Shown: positions 17,576-26,939, counted from the stretch's first letter. The stretch is DNA of 64,000 bases from Pseudomonas sp. ATCC PTA-122608 (GCF_001952855.1 NZ_LPNO01000012.1:41440-105439); one strand, 5' to 3'. Notes: generated by a model from the sequence alone, not told the origin. Program-made: numbers and translations.

Positions 17576-18930
17576 GTGAGCAGATACAGGCCCGTCTTGA
17601 GGCTTGGCAGCAGCGCCAGTCGAGTGCGCTGGCCAGCTTTGCGCCGGTGGCGGTGCGCGGTCGTATCCAGCGGGTCAACGGCATGTTGCTGCAATGCCGG
17701 CTGCCTCAGGCGCGCATCGGCGATTTGTGCCAGGTCGAAAAAACCGTGGGCGATTACATGCTCGCCGAGATTATCGGGTTCGATCAGCAGGATGCCGTGC
17801 TCAGTGCCCTGGGCAACCTGGAAGGCGTGCGGGTGGGCGCCAGCGTGCAGCGCCTTGGGGTGCCGCATCGGGTGCGGGTCGGGGACGATCTTTTGGGGCA
17901 GGTACTGGATGGCTTTGGCCGGTCGATTGCGGGCGAAGGGCCGAGCGCCTTTGTCGAGGATGACGCGGAGGATGCGAGCCCTGTGTTGTGCGAGGCACCC
18001 TTGCCCACCGAGCGGCCGCGGATCAACCGGGCGCTATCCACCGGGGTGCGCTCGATCGATGGGTTGGTGACGCTGGGGGAAGGTCAGCGTGTCGGCCTGT
18101 TCGCCGGAGCGGGCTGTGGCAAGACCACCTTGTTGGCCGAGATCGCCCGGAACGTGGAGTGCGATGTGATTGTGTTCGGCCTGATCGGAGAGCGCGGCCG
18201 CGAACTGCGCGAGTTTCTCGACCATGAGTTGGACGATCAGCTACGAGCCAAGGCGGTGCTGGTGTGTGCGACCTCTGATCGCTCCAGCATGGAACGGGCG
18301 CGCGCCGCCTTCACGGCGACCGCATTGGCCGAAGGGTTTCGACGCAAGGGCAAACGTGTGTTGCTGCTGATTGACTCCCTGACCCGGTTCGCCCGGGCCC
18401 AGCGCGAGATCGGCCTGGCCGCCGGTGAGCCACTGGGCCGTGGCGGCCTGCCGCCGTCGGTGTACAGCCTGATGCCGCGCTTGGTGGAGCGCGCCGGGTT
18501 GACCCGCGACGGGGTGATCACCGCGATCTACACCGTGCTGATCGAGCAGGACTCGATGAACGACCCGGTGGCCGATGAAGTCCGCTCGCTGCTCGATGGC
18601 CATATCGTGTTGTCCCGCAAGCTGGCCGAGCGCGGCCACTACCCGGCGGTGGACGTGTTGGCCAGCCTTTCCCGAATTTTAAGCAACGTGGCTGAGCCCG
18701 TGCACATCAAGGCCGGCACCGCATTGCGGCGTTTGTTGTCGGCCTACCAGCAGATCGAGCTGATGCTCAAGCTGGGCGAATACCAGCCTGGCAGCGATGC
18801 CCTGACAGACCTGGCGGTGAACAGCCGCCAGGCAGTCGATGGTTTCCTGCGCCAGGACTTGCGTGAGCCGGCGCCGATGCAAGCCACCCTTGATCTGCTG
18901 ATGGAGCTGACCTGCGATGTCCCTTTCTGA
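17572..18930 (+). CDS. rscN: RscN, type III secretion ATPase (SctN)
   Basis: 452 residues from a GTG that overlaps the rspQ stop (GTGA). Walker A is GAGCGKTT at residues 179-186, Walker B is RVLLLIDSLTRFARAQRE. The GLPPSVYSLMPRLVERAG stretch and an intact C-terminal domain match FliI/YscN. The hexamer uses ATP to strip chaperones and unfold substrates at the cytoplasmic face, held by RspE (stator) and RspO (stalk), both encoded here. Normal length. Confidence 0.96.
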   Translation: MSEQIQARLEAWQQRQSSALASFAPVAVRGRIQRVNGMLLQCRLPQARIGDLCQVEKTVGDYMLAEIIGFDQQDAVLSALGNLEGVRVGASVQRLGVPHRVRVGDDLLGQVLDGFGRSIAGEGPSAFVEDDAEDASPVLCEAPLPTERPRINRALSTGVRSIDGLVTLGEGQRVGLFAGAGCGKTTLLAEIARNVECDVIVFGLIGERGRELREFLDHELDDQLRAKAVLVCATSDRSSMERARAAFTATALAEGFRRKGKRVLLLIDSLTRFARAQREIGLAAGEPLGRGGLPPSVYSLMPRLVERAGLTRDGVITAIYTVLIEQDSMNDPVADEVRSLLDGHIVLSRKLAERGHYPAVDVLASLSRILSNVAEPVHIKAGTALRRLLSAYQQIELMLKLGEYQPGSDALTDLAVNSRQAVDGFLRQDLREPAPMQATLDLLMELTCDVPF

Positions 18931-19357
18931 AATAGACACCCTGCGGCGCCTGCGCAAGCATCGGGCTGATCGCGCCGAGCGCACGTTGCGGGCGGCCAAG
19001 CGGCTTCAGCAAGCGCTGCTGTTGCAGATCCAGCAGGCACAGGAAGCGCTTGAACACACCCGCCAGGAGGAGGCGCGCAAAACCGCAGAGCTGTTGGGCA
19101 AGCATCAAGGGCAAGTGATCTCGTTTCGCGACCTCAAGTCCTGGAATACCCAAGAGCGCACGTTCTCGGCCGAGACCCGGCGCGAGGAAGGGCAGTTGCA
19201 TGCATTGCACGGCCAGCGTGAGGAGCAGTTGACCCATATCGACAGCGCACAGCGGCACGTTACCCAGTGTTTGCGCGAGGTTGAAAAACTCCAGGAGCTA
19301 TCCCTTTTGTTGGTGCAGGAAGAGAACGATGACGCAAGTTCCAGTGAACAAACCTGA
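18917..19357 (+). CDS. rspO: RspO, SctO-type stalk protein
   Basis: 146 residues, almost wholly helical and highly charged, with heptad-like Q/E/R-rich stretches (RLQQALLLQIQQAQEALEHTRQEEARKTAELL). This is the coiled coil expected of HrpO/YscO/FliJ, which sits inside the ATPase ring and links it to the export gate. The call rests on position between rscN and rspP and on composition, as the family has little sequence conservation. It overlaps rscN by 14 bp and rspP by 29 bp. Confidence 0.85.
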   Translation: MSLSEIDTLRRLRKHRADRAERTLRAAKRLQQALLLQIQQAQEALEHTRQEEARKTAELLGKHQGQVISFRDLKSWNTQERTFSAETRREEGQLHALHGQREEQLTHIDSAQRHVTQCLREVEKLQELSLLLVQEENDDASSSEQT

Positions 19358-19787
19358 GCGTCCGCGTCCGCGCGAGCCTCGGGATGAACGTGAGCCCGGT
19401 ACGGGGGCGTTCGTGCCCGTGGAGCAGAGGCTGTTATTTACCCAACTGTTTACCCGCGACCGTGAGGGGGGCGGCTATGGTTCCTCCCGCACGGCACTGA
19501 CAGCGCCAACCGAGGCGCTGATGATCGAGGCGATGACTGAGCAATTGGCGCCCCGGATACAGGCCGCTGCGCAGTGGCCGTTGCAAGCGATGTTGTACCT
19601 GCCGCGCCTGGGGCGGATCACCGCGAGCGTGCGCCGCGAACAAGGCGCCTGGAACGTTGAGCTGACGGCTGAGGAAACGCACACCGCACGTTGGCTGCCA
19701 GGCGTGCGGCAACGCCTTGAGGACGGCTTGGCCGGAGCGCTGGCCCAACCAGTGCACGTGCACCTGGCACACATGGCCCCGGCATGA
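19329..19787 (+). CDS. rspP: RspP, SctP-type substrate-specificity/length-control protein
   Basis: 152 residues; AGGAAGAG precedes the ATG at 19329. A proline- and arginine-rich N-terminus (NKPERPRPREPRDEREPG) leads to a compact C-terminal T3S4-like domain of about 100 residues (LPRLGRITASVRREQGAWNVELTAEE). HrpP of P. syringae is a secreted protein that governs pilus length and translocator export. Assigned by position before the rscQ gene and by its architecture. The stop overlaps the rscQ start. Confidence 0.8.
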   Translation: MTQVPVNKPERPRPREPRDEREPGTGAFVPVEQRLLFTQLFTRDREGGGYGSSRTALTAPTEALMIEAMTEQLAPRIQAAAQWPLQAMLYLPRLGRITASVRREQGAWNVELTAEETHTARWLPGVRQRLEDGLAGALAQPVHVHLAHMAPA

Positions 19788-20797
19788 TCATGCCGGTTTT
19801 GAGCGTGCCCGTGGTCAACGCAAACACAGTGGCGGCGCGGCGCAGATTAGGGCGTGGCATGCGCATGTCATTTCAGGTCTCTGGGCAGCACGGTGAGTTG
19901 CTGATGGTGCCCGGTCGTGCGCCCGTGGGGGGCAAACCGCTGTGTTTCGAGAGTACCAGCGGGGTGCTGGCGTTCGCCGAGCCCGGGCCGCTGTTCAGCC
20001 TGCTGGGGGAGTGCCCGGTGACACTGGCAGAGGCCGGCAACGACCCGGATTCCTGGTTCTGGGAATTGTTCCAGCACCACCTGAGTCCCGAGGTGCGAGC
20101 GCTGTTCGGTTACCTGCGGTTGTTGCCTGTCCCCAGGAAGTTGACGTTCGGCTGCCGGTTGACGGTGACGCTGGGTGCGTCCCGCGTGGTGGGTTACCTG
20201 TGGCTGGCGCCCGAGACCTTGCTGGCGCTGTGCGACGCCGGCCCCTGGCGGCCCATAGCTGCGCCGCTGCCCGCGTCGTTTCAACTGGCGCTTGCGGTGA
20301 CGCTGGGGTGCCTGCGGCTGCCGATTCTCCAGGTGCGCCACCTGCGTGCCGGTGATGTGGTGATGCTTGAACAACCCACGTTCGACCCTCAGGGAAACGG
20401 CCTCCTGCACGTTGGCAGGCACCGGCTGCACGGCCGTATTGATGATGAATCCGGGCCGTTGTGCCTGACGCTTATTTCGATTGAGGAAACGTCCGTGGAC
20501 GAGGATTTTGCAACACAACAATACCCTGGACATGCGGATGATCAGCCCGTGGTGGACGTCTTCGGCCATGAGCCCTTCGACGAGTTGAGCATGGCTCTGA
20601 ATGTGCGCTGTGGCACCCTCAGCCTGACCCTCGGCGAACTGCGCAACTTGGCCCCCGGCGCGGTATTGGGCATCTCCGGTTACGCCCCCGGCATGGCGGG
20701 GCTCTATTACGGCGATCGGCCGATTGGCCAGGGGCAGTTGGTGGAAGTGGACGGGCGCCTGGGGTTGCAGTTGTCTCGCGTGGTTTTTGCCCGATGA
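19784..20797 (+). CDS. rscQ: RscQ, SctQ cytoplasmic (sorting platform) protein, single ORF
   Basis: 337 residues. In P. syringae the protein is split into HrcQA and HrcQB; here both parts are one reading frame. The C-terminal SpoA domain is clear (residues 265-335: [38 protein letters not shown]), and a first, weaker SpoA-like domain precedes it at about 170-235. SctQ forms the cytoplasmic pods that load substrates. A strong internal ribosome site and GTG at codon 238 could release the C-terminal part separately. It starts on the rspP stop (ATGA) and ends on the rscR start. Confidence 0.9.
   Translation: MIMPVLSVPVVNANTVAARRRLGRGMRMSFQVSGQHGELLMVPGRAPVGGKPLCFESTSGVLAFAEPGPLFSLLGECPVTLAEAGNDPDSWFWELFQHHLSPEVRALFGYLRLLPVPRKLTFGCRLTVTLGASRVVGYLWLAPETLLALCDAGPWRPIAAPLPASFQLALAVTLGCLRLPILQVRHLRAGDVVMLEQPTFDPQGNGLLHVGRHRLHGRIDDESGPLCLTLISIEETSVDEDFATQQYPGHADDQPVVDVFGHEPFDELSMALNVRCGTLSLTLGELRNLAPGAVLGISGYAPGMAGLYYGDRPIGQGQLVEVDGRLGLQLSRVVFAR
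20483..20797 (+). other. Internal translation start giving an RscQ C-terminal fragment (HrcQB-like)
   Basis: GAGGA at 20483-20487 is followed seven bases later by an in-frame GTG (20495, codon 238). The product would be 100 residues holding just the last SpoA domain, much like HrcQB of P. syringae and the internal-start fragments of YscQ, SsaQ and Spa33. Inference from sequence only. Confidence 0.6.
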
Positions 20798-21447
20798 TGT
20801 TCCAAGGGATTGACCCCCTGATTCTCGCGGTTTTTTTCGGTGCGCTGTCGTTGATGCCGATGCTATTGATCATCTGCACGGCCTTCTTGAAGATCGTCAT
20901 CGTGCTGATGATTACCCGCAACGCCATTGGCGTGCAGCAGGTGCCACCGAGCATGGCTATCAACGGTATAGCACTGGCCGCGACGTTGTTTATCATGGCG
21001 CCCGTGGGGTATGAAATTGCTCAGAACGTGAAAGCCTCCCCTGTGGACACGAGCAATGTGCAGACGCTTATGGACACAGGGGTTGAGGCCATCGCGCCGT
21101 TGCGCGCATTCATGCTGCGCAACACCGATCCGGATGTGTTGACTCACCTGCTGGAAAACAGCGCACGCATGTGGCCGCCTGAAATGGCACAAAGCACTCA
21201 ACGCGAAGACCTGATCCTGTTGATCCCGGCGTTTGTGCTTTCCCAGTTGCAGGCGGGGTTCGAGATCGGCTTCCTGATCTATATTCCGTTCATCGTCATC
21301 GACCTGATTGTCTCCAATCTGCTGTTGGCCCTGGGGATGCAAATGGTTTCGCCCATGACCATTTCCCTGCCGCTCAAACTGCTGTTGTTCGTCATGGTTT
21401 CCGGGTGGTCGCGATTGCTCGACAGCCTGTTCCTTTCTTACCTCTGA
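20794..21447 (+). CDS. rscR: RscR, SctR export apparatus protein
   Basis: 217 residues. FliP/YscR signatures are clear: [45 protein letters not shown] near the start and the C-terminal [56 protein letters not shown]. Five copies form the helical core of the export gate with RscS and RscT. It begins on the rscQ stop, and rscS follows after seven bases. Confidence 0.95.
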   Translation: MMFQGIDPLILAVFFGALSLMPMLLIICTAFLKIVIVLMITRNAIGVQQVPPSMAINGIALAATLFIMAPVGYEIAQNVKASPVDTSNVQTLMDTGVEAIAPLRAFMLRNTDPDVLTHLLENSARMWPPEMAQSTQREDLILLIPAFVLSQLQAGFEIGFLIYIPFIVIDLIVSNLLLALGMQMVSPMTISLPLKLLLFVMVSGWSRLLDSLFLSYL

Positions 21448-21454
21448 GTGACCT

Positions 21455-21718
21455 ATGGAACCGATCGTGCTGTTCAAGCAGGGCATGCTGCTGGTGGTGG
21501 TGCTGTCGGCACCGCCGTTGATCGTAGCGGTGATTGTCGGCGTGCTGACGTCACTGGTGCAGGCCCTGATGCAGATCCAGGACCAGACGCTGCCCTTCGG
21601 CATCAAGCTGGTGGCGGTGGGCATTACCCTGGTGTTGACCGGTCGCTGGATCGGCCTGGAGTTGATCCAACTGATCAACCTGATGTTCGACATGATCGCC
21701 CGTTCGGCATTGAACTGA
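21455..21718 (+). CDS. rscS: RscS, SctS export apparatus protein
   Basis: 87 residues with two membrane helices, normal for FliQ/YscS. The conserved central motif VGVLTSLVQALMQIQDQTLPFGIKLVAVGITL is intact. It packs around the RscR/RscT core of the gate. Placed between rscR and rscT in the standard order. Confidence 0.95.
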   Translation: MEPIVLFKQGMLLVVVLSAPPLIVAVIVGVLTSLVQALMQIQDQTLPFGIKLVAVGITLVLTGRWIGLELIQLINLMFDMIARSALN

Positions 21719-21728
21719 GGGACTGCGC

Positions 21729-22517
21729 GTGCTGCTTTATCTTGAATATTTGCCAAGCCTGCTGGTGGCCATGGCGCGCATTTATCCCTGTGCGTTCCTG
21801 GTGCCGGCGTTCAGTTTTCAACATATCCGCGGCCTGCCCCGGCACGTGATTGTGATGGTCATGGCGTTGATTCCGGCGCCCGGTATTCATGCCGTCATGA
21901 GTGGCCAGGACTACTCCGCGCTGATGATCTGCGCGCTGCTACTCAAGGAAGCGGCCCTGGGTATTTTGCTGGGTGTCTTGCTGGCCATGCCGTTCTGCAT
22001 GTTCGAGTCGGTGGGCGCGCTGCTGGATAACCAGCGCGGCGCCTTGGCGGGTGGCCAACTCAACCCGTCGCTGGGGCCGGATGCCACCCCCATCGGGCAC
22101 CTGTTCAAACAGTTGGTGATATATCTACTGATCGTCATGCTGGGGCTGAGCGTGTTGACCCAAGTGATCTGGGACAGCTACCTGATCTGGCCGGCAACCG
22201 CCTGGCTGCCGCTGCCGGCTATCAATGGCTTCAGCGTTTTCCTCGGCGTGCTCGGCGACACCTTTACCCACATGATGCTGTACGCCGCGCCGTTCATTGC
22301 GGTGCTGCTGTTTCTCGAATTCGGCTTCGCGGTGCTGGGCTTGTACAGCCCGCAGCTGCAGGTTTCCACCTTGGCAACGCCGGTCAAGAGCCTCGCCGGG
22401 CTTGGGATTCTGCTGCTGTATTTTCCATTGCTGCAGGATTTGATCGTCACCCGTATGGCGCAGCTGGCAGACCTTAAACATTCCATCGGCCTGATGTTTC
22501 AGGGGGTTGCACCATGA
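21729..22517 (+). CDS. rscT: RscT, SctT export apparatus protein
   Basis: 262 residues from a GTG with GAGGGA eight bases upstream. Six or more membrane segments and the FliR/YscT features: ARIYPCAFLVPAFSFQHIRGLPRHVIVM near the start, LLKEAALGILLGVLLAMPFCMFESVGALLDNQRGA in the middle, and PVKSLAGLGILLLYFPLLQDLI at the end. One copy caps the RscR5 helix. It overlaps rscU by four bases. Confidence 0.94.
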   Translation: MLLYLEYLPSLLVAMARIYPCAFLVPAFSFQHIRGLPRHVIVMVMALIPAPGIHAVMSGQDYSALMICALLLKEAALGILLGVLLAMPFCMFESVGALLDNQRGALAGGQLNPSLGPDATPIGHLFKQLVIYLLIVMLGLSVLTQVIWDSYLIWPATAWLPLPAINGFSVFLGVLGDTFTHMMLYAAPFIAVLLFLEFGFAVLGLYSPQLQVSTLATPVKSLAGLGILLLYFPLLQDLIVTRMAQLADLKHSIGLMFQGVAP

Positions 22518-23611
22518 GTGATTCGGGGGAGAAAAAACACGCCGCCACCCCCAAGAAGCTCAAGGACCAGCGCAAGAAAGGCCAGGTCGCGCAGAGCCAG
22601 GATGTCGGCAAGTTATTGGTGCTGACCGCCTTGAGTGAAATCGCCTTGCTCACCGCTGAAACCAGCATGCAGCGCCTCCAGCAATTGATCATGCTGGCGA
22701 TGTCGGGCATCGGCCGGCCCTTCGTGCGGGCCCTGGAAGAAGTGCTGATGGAAGGCCTGCTGATGTTTTTCTCGTTCGCCCTGTTGATGGCCGGGGTGGC
22801 GATTGCCGTGAAGCTGATCAGCGGCTGGTTGCAGTTCGGCTTCCTGTTCGCGCCGGATAACTTGGCACCGAACTTCAGTCGCCTTAACCCGCTCAGCCAA
22901 CTCAAGCAGATGTTCTCCGCCCAGTCGGTGATGAACCTGTTGATGGGGCTGGCTAAGGCGCTGCTGCTGACCCTGGTGTTGTACGTGGTAATCGAGCCAT
23001 CGTTGGCGGCGTTGATCAACCTGGCCACCAGCGATTTGCAAAGCTACATCCTGGCACTGATCACCTTGTTCCGGCACTTGCTGCATGCCTGCCTTGGATT
23101 GTTGCTGGTGCTGGCGCTGATCGACATGGCGATGCAGAAGCACTTCTTCGCCAAGCGCATGCGCATGACCCAGGTGGAGGTGATGAAAGAATACAAGGAC
23201 ATGGAAGGCGACCCCCACGTCAAGGGTCAGCGGCGTCAGCTGGCGTATCAACTGGCCCAGGAAGAGCCGAAGGTCAAGCTGCCCAAGCTTGAAGAGTCCG
23301 ACATGCTGGTGGTCAACCCGACGCATTTTGCCGTCGCGCTCTACTACCGCCCCGGGAAAACCCCGCTGCCAATGTTGGTAGACAAGGGTACGGATGCCGA
23401 GGCCCGCAAACTGATCGACCGCGCCAAGGCGGCCGATGTACCGGTGATCCAGTGCGTATGGCTGGCGCGTACGCTCTATGAGAAGAAACTGGGGGCGCCC
23501 ATTCCACGGGAGACACTGCAGGCGGTGGCCCTCATCTACCGTACGCTGCGTGAGCTGGATGATGAGGCCAAGCGCGACACCCTGCATTTGCCGGAGCTGG
23601 AACAGCGTTAA
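22514..23611 (+). CDS. rscU: RscU, SctU autocleaving export switch protein
   Basis: 365 residues. A KKHAATPKKLKDQRKKGQVAQS start, four membrane helices and a cytoplasmic domain from about 210. The self-cleavage motif NPTH is intact at residues 268-271, so the substrate-switching reaction should work; RspP would be its partner. Last gene of the rspJ operon. Its TAA overlaps, tail to tail, the TAA of rspV on the opposite strand. Confidence 0.96.
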   Translation: MSDSGEKKHAATPKKLKDQRKKGQVAQSQDVGKLLVLTALSEIALLTAETSMQRLQQLIMLAMSGIGRPFVRALEEVLMEGLLMFFSFALLMAGVAIAVKLISGWLQFGFLFAPDNLAPNFSRLNPLSQLKQMFSAQSVMNLLMGLAKALLLTLVLYVVIEPSLAALINLATSDLQSYILALITLFRHLLHACLGLLLVLALIDMAMQKHFFAKRMRMTQVEVMKEYKDMEGDPHVKGQRRQLAYQLAQEEPKVKLPKLEESDMLVVNPTHFAVALYYRPGKTPLPMLVDKGTDAEARKLIDRAKAADVPVIQCVWLARTLYEKKLGAPIPRETLQAVALIYRTLRELDDEAKRDTLHLPELEQR

Positions 23612-23970
23612 CGCGTGCGGCGTACATCCAGCGCTTCGAGCCTGGCCAGGGACAGTATTCGGCTGACGATGTCACTGAGCGCAGCGTCGCCCACCGGCAA
23701 CGCGTGCCAGATTACCAGCGCACCCTTGGCATCAAGGTAGACAAAGCACCCGTCGAACGCCTGCGCATGTTCAAAGCGCCGTTCAAGCACGTGTTGCAAC
23801 TGCCTGGCCTGTAAAGTCTCGGGTGTTATCTGCAAGGCCAGGCCCCGCTGGGTACCGGCCTTGATGGGGAGCAGGGTAATACCTGGAGACAGGGGCAGGT
23901 GAGCGTCATTGCCGCTCACCAGCTGGTCCAGGAAAACCTGGCGATGTTGATCATCGTCGGGTAATCCCAT
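23608..23970 (-). CDS. rspV: RspV, HrpV-like regulator
   Basis: 120 residues from the ATG at 23970; a longer frame upstream overlaps rspT and is unlikely. HrpV in P. syringae (about 115 residues) binds HrpS and damps hrpL transcription, and HrpG relieves this. Here it is the last gene after rscC-rspT, as in P. syringae, and contains the mixed domain ITLLPIKAGTQRGLALQITPETLQARQLQHVLERRFEHA. Called from position, length and operon order. Its target would be RspR, the only such activator in the window. Confidence 0.75.
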   Translation of the reverse strand: MGLPDDDQHRQVFLDQLVSGNDAHLPLSPGITLLPIKAGTQRGLALQITPETLQARQLQHVLERRFEHAQAFDGCFVYLDAKGALVIWHALPVGDAALSDIVSRILSLARLEALDVRRTR

Positions 23971-23975
23971 GGGGT

Positions 23976-24179
23976 TCACCGCTCCAGGGATATGGTCTGA
24001 TAATCCGACCGCTCGCCGGCCGGGCCGGCTTCTACGCGCATCTGTGGCGGCCACCAGACCACCATTTTATCGGCGCTGGATTGTGGGCGTGAGCAGGAGT
24101 CGCCCTTGCACGTTGGCGTGCAACCGACGATGAGCAGGGCCAGGCCAATCAAGGTGGCGCAGGACAGTTGTCGTTTCAT
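23976..24179 (-). CDS. rspT: RspT, HrpT-like small lipoprotein
   Basis: 67 residues. Signal with lipobox: ATLIGLALLIVGC, then TPTCKGDSC, so two further cysteines close by. HrpT is the outer-membrane lipoprotein needed for secretin assembly in the P. syringae system, acting as pilotin-like partner of HrcC. Start overlaps the rscC stop (ATGA), and only five bases separate it from rspV. Confidence 0.82.
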   Translation of the reverse strand: MKRQLSCATLIGLALLIVGCTPTCKGDSCSRPQSSADKMVVWWPPQMRVEAGPAGERSDYQTISLER

Positions 24180-26296
24180 TGTGGGTTGCTCCGGGCAGGC
24201 GTGAGCAGGGAAGGGCGGGGCACGCCGATGTGCTCGTCTTTGATGACAGGGCGGATGGCGATAAACACTTCAGCCTCTTCGCCCGGCTTGAGCCAGGCAC
24301 GTGGCCAGACGCTGACTGCCAGGGTCTGGGAGTTGCTGCATTCCTTTTCATCAATGCGCACGTGGCGATTGAACTGGTTGCGCAGCACCACCACCGCTAC
24401 GGTGAACTGCGGGCCGGCGTACCACTGGCTGCGCTCGGTATTGAGGGCCAACAGGTCCCGGGTGGCGCACAAGGTATTCAGGCCAAGTGGCATCGGCGCG
24501 GCCTTGAACCCCCTGGGCACTTGCCCGCTGACGAGGTGAGCCAGGGTGCTGGTGATGTCGCTGCGCTTGATCACCGGTTGATGCTCGGCATAGCGCCTGG
24601 CCAGAGGCTTGAGCGCCGCCTGCAGTTCGGCCTGGTCTTCCTGTGGCAAGTAGCGTGAAGGGTCGGCCTGATCTCCGATGACCCGCGGGGTCAGGATAAA
24701 CAGGCGCTCGCGCCGGTTGTTCTGGCGTTCGGTGGAGGAAAACAGCGCTTTGCCCAGCAGCGGTATTTTGTTCTGCTTGTCGGTTCTTTCGGTGACATGG
24801 AAACCACCGACCACCAGCGAGCGCTTCTCCGCCATCACCGCCTGGGTACTGACCTTGCCCCGGCGCACATCGGGGCCGATACGCTCGGGGTTCGATTCAT
24901 CGAAGTTACCGTCTTCGATGTCCACCACCAGATGAATCTGGTGTTGACCCCGGCTTGTGATCACCCTGGGCACAACCTGAAAACTGGTGCCAACGGTGAT
25001 GGGCAGGATGGTTGCGACTTCCGCGCCGGCAGTCAGGTATTGAGTGCGATTGAAATCAATCACCGCCGGTTGGTTTTCCAGGGTGAGCACCGACGGGTTG
25101 GACACCATCGTCGCCAGACCACGCTGCTCCAGGGCGCGTACATCGGCATAGAAGCGGTCGCGGTTTTCGATCGACAGTTGCGATGACGTTCCGGGGGCCA
25201 TGTTCACGCCGCCACGAAAGCGGCTGTTTTGAAAGCCCCAATTGACCCCGAATTCGCGTAATTGAGTGCGTTCGATATCGAGGATGATTGCGTCGATTTC
25301 TACCAGCTTGCGCGCTACGTCGAGCCGGGCGATCAGATCGCGGTACATCGCCTGGCGTTCCGGCAGGTCATAGATCAGCACGGCGTTATTGCGCACATCG
25401 GCTTCGACCCGGATTTTACTGCTGGGAGCCGGTGCCCGTGGAGTGAGCGACATGCCGCTGTCCAATTGCCCCGGGTTGATTGCCGTGCCGAGCATCTGCC
25501 CCAGCATCGGGTTGCCCAACCGTGGAAAGCTCGGCGTGATGGGCGAGGGCTGTGAGGCTGAGCCGGGGCGTTGGCTCAGCGTCGATAGCGTCGAAGCGGG
25601 GCGAGGTTCCAACAATCCGCGCAGCATGGTGGCGACGCCGGGAATGATCAGTTTTTCACCGCGATAATCAATCGGACGGTCCGCGGCATTGGCGAATTTC
25701 AGCGGGTAACTGAGGATGCTCTGCTTTTCATCGGGAGATTTGCGCTGGCTGCTGAATTGCTTGATCTGCTCGATATAGCGCTTGGGGCCCGAGACCAGCA
25801 CCACGCCATCGTCGGACAACTCTCCCCAGCCAAACCGGCTGTCGAGCAGGCCAATATCGGTCAGGGCCTGCTTGAGGTCGGCGAGGGTCTCGGAAGAGAC
25901 TTCCAGTCGCGCTGACTCTTGTTGGTCCAGGGTGCTGATGTACAGCGTGTTGTTGTACAGGTACCACTGGAAGCGATGCTCTACGCCAAGCCTGTCGAGC
26001 AGCGATTGCGGGGTATTGGCGCGTATCTTGCCATTGACGTTGCCTTCCAGCAGGCCGTCGATTTGCAGTTGCGTGCCAAACGACTGGGCGAAGTCTTCCA
26101 GCACATCCCGCAGCGGCTTGTGTTCGGCTTCATACGCGAAGGCGGTGTTTTTCCATTCGGCGGGGACGGCGGCGAGGGTGCTTTCCAGGGGGGCCAAGCA
26201 GAGCAGCGCGAACAGGCAACGCCAGTGAGCGCGTTTGGCTACACCAATGGGCGAGCGTAATCGCAAGACAGTGCGCTTGTGGGTCTTGTTATACAT
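24176..26296 (-). CDS. rscC: RscC, SctC outer-membrane secretin
   Basis: 706 residues. A long, basic signal peptide ends near ESTLAA. N0/N1 domains follow (about 50-180, KPLRDVLEDFAQSFGTQLQIDGLL) and N3 ends with VRNNAVLIYDLPERQAMYRDLIARLD. The secretin core (about 390-570) has the characteristic VPRVITSRGQHQIHLVVDIEDG and the final RRERLFILTPRVI. The last 110 residues are the S-domain region that pilot lipoproteins bind. Normal length for HrcC. Third gene of the rspF operon. Confidence 0.95.
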   Translation of the reverse strand: MYNKTHKRTVLRLRSPIGVAKRAHWRCLFALLCLAPLESTLAAVPAEWKNTAFAYEAEHKPLRDVLEDFAQSFGTQLQIDGLLEGNVNGKIRANTPQSLLDRLGVEHRFQWYLYNNTLYISTLDQQESARLEVSSETLADLKQALTDIGLLDSRFGWGELSDDGVVLVSGPKRYIEQIKQFSSQRKSPDEKQSILSYPLKFANAADRPIDYRGEKLIIPGVATMLRGLLEPRPASTLSTLSQRPGSASQPSPITPSFPRLGNPMLGQMLGTAINPGQLDSGMSLTPRAPAPSSKIRVEADVRNNAVLIYDLPERQAMYRDLIARLDVARKLVEIDAIILDIERTQLREFGVNWGFQNSRFRGGVNMAPGTSSQLSIENRDRFYADVRALEQRGLATMVSNPSVLTLENQPAVIDFNRTQYLTAGAEVATILPITVGTSFQVVPRVITSRGQHQIHLVVDIEDGNFDESNPERIGPDVRRGKVSTQAVMAEKRSLVVGGFHVTERTDKQNKIPLLGKALFSSTERQNNRRERLFILTPRVIGDQADPSRYLPQEDQAELQAALKPLARRYAEHQPVIKRSDITSTLAHLVSGQVPRGFKAAPMPLGLNTLCATRDLLALNTERSQWYAGPQFTVAVVVLRNQFNRHVRIDEKECSNSQTLAVSVWPRAWLKPGEEAEVFIAIRPVIKDEHIGVPRPSLLTPARSNPQ

Positions 26297-26311
26297 GACG
26301 GACTCTCTGTT

Positions 26312-26716
26312 TCAGTGCGGCAGTTTACGTAATGAGGTGGGCTGGAACTTGCGCTCGGGCCTTGTCAGGCGCGCAACGACACTGCGCCAGGTGTCGCGTT
26401 GGTTGAGAAGGGCTTCAAGGGATTTCAACACGTGTTCCTGGCTGCAATCCCGTGGCAGGGATTGCTGCAACCAGAGGTAGCCGGTTGTGGGAGCCAAGGC
26501 CAGCGCGCCCTGGAAATGTGCCAGGCTGGACTGGCCCAGGCGGCTCCAGGATTGCAGCGGGATTTCGAGGTGCGGTTCGGTCAGCTGAACACGTAGCAAT
26601 ACGTGTTGTTCATCGCGATACATGTTGACCTCGTCATTCTCCTCAAGCAGCAGAACCTGCTGTTCGCGACCACGCAAGCAGTCGAACAACGTTTGGTGCC
26701 AGCTACTGGACGACAT
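26312..26716 (-). CDS. rspG: RspG, HrpG-like chaperone/regulator
   Basis: 134 residues, acidic to neutral, with a class I chaperone-like appearance (LRGREQQVLLLEENDEVNMYRDEQHVLLRVQLTEPHLEIPL). In P. syringae, HrpG lies between hrpF and hrcC and binds HrpV to free the activator. The same position here supports the call; sequence alone is not diagnostic. It overlaps rspF by 14 bp. Confidence 0.75.
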   Translation of the reverse strand: MSSSSWHQTLFDCLRGREQQVLLLEENDEVNMYRDEQHVLLRVQLTEPHLEIPLQSWSRLGQSSLAHFQGALALAPTTGYLWLQQSLPRDCSQEHVLKSLEALLNQRDTWRSVVARLTRPERKFQPTSLRKLPH

Positions 26717-26939
26717 TGATGGCAGCTTTCAGCGTTTCTTGCCTGTAGCTGGAATAGGTCGAACTCAGCGAATAGTTGGTAACAAGGTTGGACTTCGTTT
26801 CAAGCAACTGTTCGAAGAGTTGCATGCTTTCTTCGTGCCCTTGACTATTCAGCGCATCGGCCTTGATTTGATCGAGGTGTTTTTCGCTATGGACTTGTTG
26901 CCTGTAGAGCTTTTTGAGCAAGTAGTCATTGCTATTCAT
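26703..26939 (-). CDS. rspF: RspF, HrpF-like small helical protein
   Basis: 78 residues, nearly all helical (SNDYLLKKLYRQQVHSEKHLDQIKADALNSQ...SMQLFEQLLETKSNLVTNY). First gene of the rspF-G-rscC-T-V operon, as hrpF is in P. syringae, and 29 bp after an hrp box. HrpF-type proteins are thought to be export-related chaperones; the exact role is not settled. Called by order, size and helical content. Confidence 0.72.
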   Translation of the reverse strand: MNSNDYLLKKLYRQQVHSEKHLDQIKADALNSQGHEESMQLFEQLLETKSNLVTNYSLSSTYSSYRQETLKAAINVVQ

